13,585 nt of DNA from an uncultured Prevotella sp. (GTDB lineage Bacteria; Bacteroidota; Bacteroidia; Bacteroidales; Bacteroidaceae): contig CAJLYG010000067.1 of assembly GCA_905210845.1 (NCBI GenBank), forward strand, positions 1 to 13,585, given 5' to 3'. Below the pieces are notes generated by a model. It worked only from the letters and a program-made list of their open reading frames with translations, did not search any database and had not been told where the DNA came from. Positions within the stretch are counted from its first letter, which is position 1. The number at the start of each line of letters is the position of its first letter. Below, in pieces: positions 1 through 6,982 of this stretch. Both the position numbers and the translations under genes were made by a program.

Positions 1-1
1 C

Positions 2-79
2 GGGGCCCTTGCGTTTTATATCCGTATGGAATGGACCGATCGGATTGTAAGGCTAGAATTTCCTATTAAAAATAACTAA
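2..79 (+). CDS. C-terminal end of an unidentified protein (5' partial)
   Basis: Twenty-five codons are open from the left edge and end at TAA (77-79). The peptide ends in RLEFPIKNN and alternates hydrophobic and charged residues, as in a terminal beta strand. The frame is the only one of the three forward frames that gives a plausible protein tail, and the ileS promoter starts immediately after its stop, which fits a real gene end. Too little is present to name the family; an ATP-binding or sensor-kinase tail is one possibility, but I cannot support it. Confidence 0.45.
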   Translation, partial: GALAFYIRMEWTDRIVRLEFPIKNN

Positions 80-82
80 GAA

Positions 83-114
83 TTTGTACAGTAGATATTT
101 TTTATCTATCTTTG
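83..114 (+). promoter_or_regulatory. Bacteroidota-type promoter for ileS
   Basis: A -33 box TTTG (83-86) and a -7 box TATCTTTG (107-114) are separated by 20 nt, matching the Bacteroides consensus TTTG / TAnnTTTG. Transcription should start near 119-122, giving a leader of about 30 nt before the ileS ATG. It probably drives the whole downstream run of genes. Confidence 0.8.
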
Positions 115-122
115 CAATCCAA

Positions 123-136
123 ATAATACGTATTAT
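123..136. repeat. Perfect 14-bp palindrome in the ileS leader
   Basis: ATAATACGTATTAT is a perfect palindrome centred between 129 and 130. It sits at about +1 to +16 relative to the predicted start site and ends 15 nt before the ileS ATG. It could be an operator or a small RNA hairpin. It is AT-rich, so chance occurrence is possible. Confidence 0.5.
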
Positions 137-151
137 AAAAATAGGAATTTT

Positions 152-3100
152 ATGGCTAAGAGATTTGCCGAGCATAAAGGTCTTAATCTGGTTGAGACCA
201 ACAAAGAGGTTTTAGCGGAGTGGGAGAAGAATGATATCTTCCATAAGTCAATCGACGAGCGTGAAGGTTGTCCGCAATTTATTTTCTTCGAAGGTCCTCC
301 TTCGGCTAATGGGCATCCTGGTATTCACCATGTATTGGCTCGTTCCATCAAGGATACATTCAACAGATATAAGACGATGAAAGGCTATCAGGTTCATCGT
401 AAGGCAGGATGGGATACTCACGGTTTGCCTGTGGAGTTAGGTGTAGAAAAGGAATTGGGCATCACTAAAAAGGATATCGATAATCCTGCTTCTCCAAAAT
501 GCATTTCCATTGAAGAATATAATAAGCATTGTCGGGAAAATGTCATGAAGTTTACGGCTGAATGGCGTCAGTTGACCGAGAAGATGGGCTATTTCGTGGA
601 TCTTGATCATCCTTATATCACTTATGATAATAAGTATATTGAGACACTTTGGTGGCTATTGAAGCAACTTTATAACATAGGACTGCTTTATAAAGGCTAT
701 ACCATCCAGCCGTATTCCCCAGCTGCAGGTACAGGGTTGAGTTCCCATGAATTGAACCAACCGGGTTGTTATCGTGATGTGAAGGATACAACGGTCACGG
801 CACTTTTTGAAATCGTGAATCCTAAGGAAGAGTGGACGAAATGGGGCAAGCCTTATTTCGCTGCATGGACGACGACTCCTTGGACACTGCCTTCAAACGT
901 AGCACTCTGTGTTGGTCCTAAGATCGAATATGTGGCTGTGGAGACCTATAACTCCTATAATGGTGAGAAGATCACCATTATCATGGGTAAGGACCGCGTG
1001 AATGCTTATCTCGCTCCGGAAGGCGAGATCACTGATAGGGATCCTCTGCCAGAGTATGAGAAAGGAAAGAAGTTCGTTCCTTATCGCATCGTAGGACATT
1101 ATCAAGGAACGGATTTGGTGGGATTAGTTTATAAGCAACTCATGCCATGGGTGAAACCCTGTGAGAAAATGGGTGAATACGCTCCTCAATTCGTCAACGA
1201 CTATGCTGATCTCCATCCGGATAAGGTATTCAAGGGCGAAAATGGCAAGGATCAATATGTTGAGATGGAGGATCAGGCATTCCGTGTCATCCCTGGTGAT
1301 TATGTGACGACAGAAGATGGTACGGGCATTGTCCATATTGCTCCAACTTTTGGTGCCGATGATGCCAAGGTAGCAAAAGATGCCAGTATCCCGGCTTTAT
1401 ATCTTATTGATAAGAAAGGTGATACCCGTCCGATGGTCGACCTCACTGGCAAATATTACAAGGTAGAGGAACTTGACGAAGTATTTATCGCGAAATGTTT
1501 GGATGTAGAGGCATATCGTCATCATGCTGGTGACTATGTAAAGAATGCGTACGATCCCAAGTTTAATCCTAATGGTGTTTGGGATCGAAAAGGGTCAGAG
1601 AAGGCTGAGGACCTGAACGTTGTCATCTGTATGGAGATGAAAATGGAGGGAACTGTTTTGAGAATCGAGAAGCATGTGCATAACTATCCTCACTGCTGGC
1701 GTACAGATAAGCCAATTCTCTATTATCCTCTTGATAGCTGGTTCATTAAAGACACGGCGAAGAAAGAGCGCATGGTGGAATTGAACAAGACCATCAATTG
1801 GCAGCCGGAGTCAACGGGTACAGGGCGTTTTGGAAACTGGTTGGAGAATCTGAATGATTGGAACCTTTCCCGTTCTCGTTTCTGGGGAACTCCATTGCCT
1901 ATCTGGCGTGATGAGGATCGCCGGGAAAAATGTATTGGTTCCTTGGAAGAGCTTTATGCCGAGATAGAAAAATCTGTGTCAGCTGGTTTCATGGAGTCTA
2001 ATCCTTTGAAAGAAAAGGGCTTTGTTCCAGGTGATTACAGTCAGGAAAATTATGATAAGATAGACCTCCACCGCCCTTATGTTGACAAGATCATCCTCGT
2101 CAGTGAGGCTGGCAAGCCGATGAAACGCGAATCGGACCTGATCGATGTTTGGTTCGACTCTGGTTCCATGCCGTATGCGCAGCTTCACTATCCTTTCGAG
2201 GGAAAGATGGCACGTGGTACGGAAGCTGACCGCGAGCAACTTATCCATAGCACTTATACTGGATCGCCGATTCCTCCGGCATTCTATCCGGCAGATTTCA
2301 TCAATGAAGGCGTAGACCAGACACGTGGTTGGTTCTTCACACTTCATGCTATCGCTACGATGGTTTTTGATAGTGTCGCCTTCAAGAATGTCATCTCGTC
2401 CGGACTTGTGCTGGATGCCAAAGGCAATAAGATGAGCAAGCATGTGGGGAATGTGACCGATCCTTTCGAGATGATAGATAAATATGGGGCTGATCCCGTG
2501 CGTTTTTATATGATGACCAACTCTGAGCCCTGGGATAACCTGAAGTTTGACCCAGAGGGAGTGGATGAGGTACGTCGTAAGTTCTTTGGGACATTATACA
2601 ATACCTTCTCCTTCTTTGCCCTCTATGCGAATGTAGATGGCTTTGACCCAGAAGTCGCGCAAGTGGCATTTGACAAACGTCCTGAGATAGACCGATGGAT
2701 CCTATCAGAGCTCCACTCACTGATTAAGGGCGTTGACAAGGAACTTGCAGGTTATGATCCTACTCGCGCCGGTCGGTTGATCGATGAGTTTGTCAATGAC
2801 GATCTCAGCAATTGGTATGTTCGACTGAATCGTAAGCGCTTCTGGGGTAAGGAGATGAGCGAGGACAAGTTGAGTGCTTATCAGACACTGTACAGTTGCC
2901 TGATGGTAGTAGCCAAGTTGCTGGCTCCATTTGCACCCTTCTTTGCCGATCAGCTCTATCATGACTTAGGTGGAAAATTAGAGAGCGTTCACCTTGATAA
3001 GTTCCCTGTGGCTGATGAGTCGTTCATCGACAAAGAACTTGAAAGTCGCATGGAGATTGCACAAAAGATTACATCCATGGTACTTGCCTTGCGCCGTAAG

Positions 3101-3766
3101 GTGGAAATCAAAGTTCGTCAACCGCTTCAGCAGATCATGATCCCTGCTGTGGATGAGGAGCAGAAACGCCATATCGAAGCCGTAACTGACTTGATTAAGA
3201 ACGAAGTAAACGTTAAGGAACTCAAGTTCGTGGAAGGCAATGGCATCTTGGTCAAGAAGGTTAAGTGCAATTTCCGCGTGATGGGAAAGAAGTTCGGAAA
3301 GCTGATGAAGGGCGTAGCTGCCCAGATGAGTGCACTTTCTCAGGAGCAGATTGCCTCATTGGAAGCTCAAGGGAATATAGCTCTTGTCGTTGATGGACAG
3401 AATGTTACCGTTGATGCTGCTGATGTCGATATTATCAGCGAGGATATCCCTGGATGGTTGGTTAGCAACGAAGGTAACCTGACTGTTGCCTTAGAAGTGG
3501 AGCTGACTGATGAACTGAAGAAGGAAGGTATGGCTCGTGAACTCATCAACCGTATCCAGAATCTGCGGAAAGAGAGTGGACTAGAGATTACAGACCGGAT
3601 CACGGTCATTGTTGCTCCCCACGAACAGACAGACGCAGCTATTCAAGGCTATGGGGACTACATCAAGGGTCAGGTGCTTGCGGATGAAATCCGTATTGCC
3701 GACAATGACGGTGTGGAAACGGAGTTCGACGGCTTCAAGCTCCCAATTAAAATTGAAAAGAATTAA
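152..3766 (+). CDS. ileS: Isoleucyl-tRNA synthetase, type 2 (IleRS2)
   Basis: Cytoplasmic class I enzyme that joins isoleucine to tRNA-Ile. Visible motifs are the nucleotide-binding signature region PPSANGHPGIHH (residues 49-60), the CP1 editing-domain threonine motif WTTTPW (239-244), the editing-site segment GTGIVHIAP...GADD (390-404), the KMSKH loop (760-764) and an anticodon-binding domain starting near DRWILSEL (about 848). The length of 1204 residues exceeds the roughly 930-1050 of ordinary bacterial IleRS1, and no C-terminal CxxC zinc finger is present; both fit the eukaryote-like IleRS2 class. The HIGH tetrapeptide is replaced by GIHH (57-60), the swapped GXHH form. The ATG is preceded by AGGAA at good spacing and by a consensus promoter. 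It is the first gene of the probable operon. Family assignment is certain; the type-2 call is a strong inference. Confidence 0.97.
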   Translation: MAKRFAEHKGLNLVETNKEVLAEWEKNDIFHKSIDEREGCPQFIFFEGPPSANGHPGIHHVLARSIKDTFNRYKTMKGYQVHRKAGWDTHGLPVELGVEKELGITKKDIDNPASPKCISIEEYNKHCRENVMKFTAEWRQLTEKMGYFVDLDHPYITYDNKYIETLWWLLKQLYNIGLLYKGYTIQPYSPAAGTGLSSHELNQPGCYRDVKDTTVTALFEIVNPKEEWTKWGKPYFAAWTTTPWTLPSNVALCVGPKIEYVAVETYNSYNGEKITIIMGKDRVNAYLAPEGEITDRDPLPEYEKGKKFVPYRIVGHYQGTDLVGLVYKQLMPWVKPCEKMGEYAPQFVNDYADLHPDKVFKGENGKDQYVEMEDQAFRVIPGDYVTTEDGTGIVHIAPTFGADDAKVAKDASIPALYLIDKKGDTRPMVDLTGKYYKVEELDEVFIAKCLDVEAYRHHAGDYVKNAYDPKFNPNGVWDRKGSEKAEDLNVVICMEMKMEGTVLRIEKHVHNYPHCWRTDKPILYYPLDSWFIKDTAKKERMVELNKTINWQPESTGTGRFGNWLENLNDWNLSRSRFWGTPLPIWRDEDRREKCIGSLEELYAEIEKSVSAGFMESNPLKEKGFVPGDYSQENYDKIDLHRPYVDKIILVSEAGKPMKRESDLIDVWFDSGSMPYAQLHYPFEGKMARGTEADREQLIHSTYTGSPIPPAFYPADFINEGVDQTRGWFFTLHAIATMVFDSVAFKNVISSGLVLDAKGNKMSKHVGNVTDPFEMIDKYGADPVRFYMMTNSEPWDNLKFDPEGVDEVRRKFFGTLYNTFSFFALYANVDGFDPEVAQVAFDKRPEIDRWILSELHSLIKGVDKELAGYDPTRAGRLIDEFVNDDLSNWYVRLNRKRFWGKEMSEDKLSAYQTLYSCLMVVAKLLAPFAPFFADQLYHDLGGKLESVHLDKFPVADESFIDKELESRMEIAQKITSMVLALRRKVEIKVRQPLQQIMIPAVDEEQKRHIEAVTDLIKNEVNVKELKFVEGNGILVKKVKCNFRVMGKKFGKLMKGVAAQMSALSQEQIASLEAQGNIALVVDGQNVTVDAADVDIISEDIPGWLVSNEGNLTVALEVELTDELKKEGMARELINRIQNLRKESGLEITDRITVIVAPHEQTDAAIQGYGDYIKGQVLADEIRIADNDGVETEFDGFKLPIKIEKN

Positions 3767-3781
3767 TCCGATGTATAACCC

Positions 3782-3806
3782 GGGCATCCTGGAAACCAGG
3801 ATGCCC
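3782..3806 (+). promoter_or_regulatory. Strong hairpin between ileS and the DksA-like gene
   Basis: GGGCATCCTGG (3782-3792) and CCAGGATGCCC (3796-3806) form a perfect 11-bp GC-rich stem with an AAA loop, 15 nt after the ileS stop and 18 nt before the next ATG. No T-tract follows, so it is not a standard intrinsic terminator. It may act as a partial attenuator, an RNA-processing or stability element, or a translation control for the next gene. Confidence 0.65.
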
Positions 3807-3824
3807 ATCAAAATCAATCTAATG

Positions 3825-4205
3825 ATGGCAGAAAAAACACGTTATAGTGATGAGGAACTGGAGGAATTCCGTTCTATCATTAATGAGAAGCTCGCGTTGG
3901 CCCGTAGGGACTATAACGCGATGATGAAGCAATTGATGAATGCAGACAACAATGATGTCATAGATACCTCACCTACTTATAAGGCGTTGGAGGAGGGAAG
4001 TGCAACCCAGAGCAAGGAGGAACTGGTCAGCCTTGCCGCTCGTCAGCAGAAGTTCATTCAAGGACTGGAGGCTGCGCTGATCCGTATTGAGAACAAAACC
4101 TATGGCATCGACCGTATTACGGGAAAACTGATACCCAAGGAGAGATTACGTGCGGTACCTCATGCTACCTTGAGTGTAGAGTCGAAGAACGCACGTAAGC
4201 ATTGA
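3825..4205 (+). CDS. TraR/DksA family protein lacking zinc-finger cysteines
   Basis: A 126-residue protein resembling DksA/TraR, the RNA polymerase secondary-channel regulators. An N-terminal helical region (about 5-90) is followed by the C-terminal signature YG-x-D-x2-TG-x2-I-x3-RLRAVPHA (93-114). In the canonical C4 finger the metal ligands are four cysteines; here the aligned positions are Asp96, Thr99, Ser117 and Ser120, and the protein contains no cysteine at all. The fold signature is nonetheless well conserved, so it is probably a structured protein that binds no zinc, not a broken gene. The start is chosen at the second of two adjacent ATGs (3822 or 3825), giving MAEKTRYSDEEL. It follows ileS by 58 nt including a hairpin, and its TGA lies 17 nt before the lspA start. 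Whether it acts on RNA polymerase in a ppGpp-linked way is unknown. Confidence 0.9.
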   Translation: MAEKTRYSDEELEEFRSIINEKLALARRDYNAMMKQLMNADNNDVIDTSPTYKALEEGSATQSKEELVSLAARQQKFIQGLEAALIRIENKTYGIDRITGKLIPKERLRAVPHATLSVESKNARKH

Positions 4206-4222
4206 CGCTTTTATTGGTCTTC

Positions 4223-4921
4223 ATGAAGAAAATCAGGGAATATCTTACTGATGGACGGTTGTCCATCCTGCTTATTATTGCGATCTTGGTGATAGATCAA
4301 ATCATCAAGATCGCAGTCAAGACCCACATGTGCCTTGGCGAGTCGATCCATGTTACCGATTGGTTTTACATCAATTTCATTGAAAATAACGGAATGGCGT
4401 ATGGCATGACGTTTATCAATAAACTGGCACTGAGCATCCTAAGGTTAGTTGCCATCGGGGTGATCGGCTGGTATATCTATAAGTGCTGCCATGCTTCGTA
4501 CAAGGTGCGTACCCGCTATATCGTATTGCTGTCGATGGTCGTGGCAGGAGCGGCGGGCAACCTGGTGGACTCCATGTTCTATGGCCTGATATTCAATGCG
4601 TCTTCCCCTTATTATGTCTCCTATTTTGTCCCATTTGGTACGGGCTATGCCGGTTTCTTGATGGGAAAGGTGGTGGATATGTTTTATTTCCCATTGATCG
4701 TCACCACATGGCCCGACTGGGTTCCAGTGTGGGGAGGACAGGAGTTCATTTTTTTTAGTCCCATCTTTAATTTCGCCGATGCCAGCATTTCCGTCGGGGT
4801 GATTGCCATGCTATTGTTCTGCCGGAAAGATCTTGAGGATCTGTCGAAGCCTTTGCGCGGTGACGTAGACACTCAGGCAGCAGATGGGACAGAAGACACC
4901 ATTAAAAAGGAGGGGAAATGA
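4223..4921 (+). CDS. lspA: Lipoprotein signal peptidase (signal peptidase II)
   Basis: Inner-membrane aspartyl protease that cleaves the signal peptide of diacylated prolipoproteins. The 232-residue protein has about four membrane segments, a DQIIK motif at the end of the first, ENNGMAYG after it, and the two catalytic-aspartate motifs GNLVD (Asp116) and FNFAD (Asp186). The spacing between the aspartates is much larger than in E. coli LspA because of an insert containing GKVVDMFYFP, and there is a hydrophilic C-terminal tail of about 30 residues; a longer LspA is usual in Bacteroidota. The start is the first ATG (MKKIREYL); an upstream in-frame TTG at 4202 would overlap the preceding gene and add nothing recognisable. 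The stop overlaps the next start as ATGA. A run of eight T (4749-4756) lies just before the second catalytic motif. Confidence 0.95.
   Translation: MKKIREYLTDGRLSILLIIAILVIDQIIKIAVKTHMCLGESIHVTDWFYINFIENNGMAYGMTFINKLALSILRLVAIGVIGWYIYKCCHASYKVRTRYIVLLSMVVAGAAGNLVDSMFYGLIFNASSPYYVSYFVPFGTGYAGFLMGKVVDMFYFPLIVTTWPDWVPVWGGQEFIFFSPIFNFADASISVGVIAMLLFCRKDLEDLSKPLRGDVDTQAADGTEDTIKKEGK
4907..4913 (+). promoter_or_regulatory. Strong Shine-Dalgarno for the lipoprotein gene
   Basis: AAGGAGG lies 4 nt before the ATG at 4918, inside the last lspA codons. It is a near-perfect anti-SD match, which is unusual beside the other genes in this window. It supports the start choice and suggests reinitiation or coupled translation at the ATGA overlap. 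Confidence 0.6.
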
Positions 4922-5895
4922 GGTGCCACTCGCTCTATGCCAGTAAGTCCCCATTATGGGTACTCGTTGTCCTAATCGTGTTGGCAGCGTGTAAGCCCAG
5001 TGTCCCGAGTGAGTACATCCAACCTGGTGAGATGGAGGACATCCTCTATGACTATCATATTGCCGATGGCCTTGCGGATCGCAGTAGTAACAATTACGAG
5101 TTGACAAAGAGGGAATACCGCTTGGCAGTATTCAAGAAGCATGGCGTGACCGAGGCGCAATTTGACTCCTCATTGGTCTATTATACTCGCCATACGGAGC
5201 AATTGCACAAGATCTATGAGAATTTGTCGGATCGACTGAAAGAAGAAGCTCAGTCGTTAGGTGCCAGTGAGGCTGAGGTAAACAGGTACCGGACATATTC
5301 CGCGAATGGGGATACGACGAATATATGGGCAGGCGACCGGTCGGTTGTCTTGGTCCCCAATCCACCTTACAACTCATCTTCTTTTGATATAGTGGCTGAC
5401 ACTACTTTCCATAAAGGTGATGTCCTGGTTTTGAATTTCTCATCTAATTTCATCTTCCAAGATGGAATGCGCGATGGCATGGTTGTATTGGCAGTTACCT
5501 TTGGCAATGACAGCATCGCATCCCAAGCCATGCATGTCTCGTCAACCATGCATTACGATATTCAGATCGCGGATGATCACCATTTAGGTATCAAGGAGAT
5601 ACGCGGTTATTTCTTGCTCAATAAGAGCAATTCTGCTAATCAAAGTAGTACGACCCTGCAGTTGATGTCGTTGAGTGATATCCAACTGATTCGTATTCAC
5701 GAGAATAAGGCTGCGAAGGCTGCCAAGGAAAAAGCTGATTCCCTGAATGCTGAGAAGGACAGACAGAATCCCGCAGGTCCGGATGGGGCAGCTGCTCCTC
5801 CACAATCTGGCACGCCACTTGTCCCAGCTCCCGAAGGTCCTGTTCCTGCAAGGGTTAGTCCCGTGTCTCCTGCGTCGGGTGTACGTCCTCAATAG
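4918..5895 (+). CDS. DUF4296-type lipoprotein
   Basis: A 325-residue predicted lipoprotein. Its N-terminus has a hydrophobic stretch (about 13-24) ending in the lipobox LAAC with Cys25 as lipidation site. Next comes a segment typical of DUF4296 proteins, P-x2-ME-x-IL-x-DYHIADGLA (about 37-57), followed by a helical region with KREYRLAVFKKHGVTEAQFDSSL. The middle (about 130-260) looks beta-rich, and the last 60-70 residues form a lysine/alanine-rich helix and then a proline/alanine-rich low-complexity tail. Its ATG overlaps the lspA TGA (ATGA), so the peptidase and one of its likely substrates are translated together. Function unknown; the gene pair lspA-DUF4296 is, to my knowledge, common in Bacteroidota. 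Confidence 0.88.
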   Translation: MRCHSLYASKSPLWVLVVLIVLAACKPSVPSEYIQPGEMEDILYDYHIADGLADRSSNNYELTKREYRLAVFKKHGVTEAQFDSSLVYYTRHTEQLHKIYENLSDRLKEEAQSLGASEAEVNRYRTYSANGDTTNIWAGDRSVVLVPNPPYNSSSFDIVADTTFHKGDVLVLNFSSNFIFQDGMRDGMVVLAVTFGNDSIASQAMHVSSTMHYDIQIADDHHLGIKEIRGYFLLNKSNSANQSSTTLQLMSLSDIQLIRIHENKAAKAAKEKADSLNAEKDRQNPAGPDGAAAPPQSGTPLVPAPEGPVPARVSPVSPASGVRPQ

Positions 5896-5904
5896 ACAAG
5901 GTCG

Positions 5905-6117
5905 ATGGATGCTTTTAGAAGAGTGGGTGCCCACGAAGTGACCATCGAAGGGAAAGTCCTGCATCAAGGTATTGTCGAGATTATGGACGGGCGTGTGGTC
6001 AATTACTTTGAGTTCGAGGACGAGCTGCCTATGACAGAGTGGTTAGGAGGAACCATAGTCCTCCGGCGGGAAAAAGGAACACTGCATGCTTATTGGAATG
6101 AAACTTTAATCGATTAA
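5905..6117 (+). CDS. Small 70-residue protein of unknown function
   Basis: Begins at ATG 9 nt after the lipoprotein stop and ends 4 nt before nadC, so it fills the gap between two certain genes almost exactly. The sequence alternates hydrophobic and polar residues in short stretches (VTIEGKVLHQGIVEIMDGRV, then YFEFEDELPMTEWLGGTIVL), which suggests a small all-beta soluble protein. There is no signal peptide, cysteine or membrane segment. The ELPMTEWLGGTI segment looks like a conserved core. I do not recognise a named family. Packing and composition make it a probable real gene. Confidence 0.8.
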   Translation: MDAFRRVGAHEVTIEGKVLHQGIVEIMDGRVVNYFEFEDELPMTEWLGGTIVLRREKGTLHAYWNETLID

Positions 6118-6121
6118 ATAT

Positions 6122-6970
6122 ATGTTGAGCGTTAACGAACTTGAGGATCGGCTGATAGATCTTGCCTTTGCCGAGGATATTGGTGATGGCGACCATACCA
6201 CATTGTGTTGTATCCCAGAGGATGCCATGGGGAAATCCCATCTTCTGATCAAGGAGGATGGCATCCTTGCTGGTGTAGAAGTGGCAAAGAAAGTCTTTGC
6301 TCGTTTTGACCCCTCCTTAAAGGTGGAAGTCTTCATTCAGGACGGGACACCGGTTAAGAAAGGAGACATCGCCATGGTTGTCTCAGGAAAAGTGCGCAGT
6401 CTTCTTCAGACAGAGCGCCTGATGCTGAATATCATGCAGCGCATGAGCGGCATTGCCACAATGACCCATCAGTATGTAGAGCGACTGAAGGGGACGCATA
6501 CCCATGTTTTAGATACTCGGAAGACGACTCCTGGCATGCGTATCTTGGAGAAACAGGCAGTGAAGATCGGAGGGGGGATGAACCATCGCATCGGACTCTT
6601 TGACATGATACTCTTAAAGGATAATCATGTCGACTTCGCTGGCGGGATAGAGAATGCCATTGACCGTTGCCATGCTTATCTGAAAGAAAAAGGCCTTGAC
6701 CTAAAGATTGAGATCGAGGTGCGCAATTTCAATGAGTTGCAGCGCGTGTTGGATAAAGGAGGAGTAGACAGGATCATGTTAGATAATTTCTCCGTTCCTG
6801 ACACGCGGAAGGCAGTAGAGATGATTGGTGGCAGATATGAGACCGAGTCATCCGGTGGGATTACCCTTGATACGTTGCGGGATTATGCGGAAGCTGGCGT
6901 CGACTTCATCAGCGTCGGTGCCTTGACACATAGTGTGAAGGGGCTTGACATGAGTTTCAAGGCGTGCTAA
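6122..6970 (+). CDS. nadC: Nicotinate-nucleotide pyrophosphorylase (carboxylating), quinolinate phosphoribosyltransferase
   Basis: Cytoplasmic enzyme of de novo NAD synthesis that converts quinolinate and PRPP to nicotinate mononucleotide, CO2 and pyrophosphate. The 282-residue length is normal. Visible signatures are an N-terminal EDIGDGDHTT segment, LMLNIMQRMSGIAT, the active-site stretch DTRKTTPG (131-138), GGGMNHRIGL (150-159) and LLKDNH (164-169), then EIEVRN, IMLDN, SSGGI and a C-terminal GVDFISVGALTHS. All these are as expected for the type II PRTase fold. The ATG follows the small upstream gene by 4 nt, and the TAA is 12 nt before the possible start of the peptidase gene, so translation is likely coupled. 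Confidence 0.97.
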   Translation: MLSVNELEDRLIDLAFAEDIGDGDHTTLCCIPEDAMGKSHLLIKEDGILAGVEVAKKVFARFDPSLKVEVFIQDGTPVKKGDIAMVVSGKVRSLLQTERLMLNIMQRMSGIATMTHQYVERLKGTHTHVLDTRKTTPGMRILEKQAVKIGGGMNHRIGLFDMILLKDNHVDFAGGIENAIDRCHAYLKEKGLDLKIEIEVRNFNELQRVLDKGGVDRIMLDNFSVPDTRKAVEMIGGRYETESSGGITLDTLRDYAEAGVDFISVGALTHSVKGLDMSFKAC

Positions 6971-6982
6971 AGTGTTCTGACA

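Noticed and set aside
115..151. T-box or amino-acid riboswitch ahead of ileS
   Set aside because: The predicted leader is only about 30 nt, too short for a T-box, and no T-box sequence is present.
893..3609. Several minus-strand open frames of 64-154 codons inside ileS
   Set aside because: They lie antisense to a certain gene, have no recognisable motifs or promoters, and their composition reflects the coding bias of the + strand.
3609..3824. N-terminal extension of the DksA-like frame into the 3' end of ileS
   Set aside because: The extra residues overlap ileS coding sequence in another frame and resemble nothing in the DksA family; the MAEKTRYSDEEL start fits.
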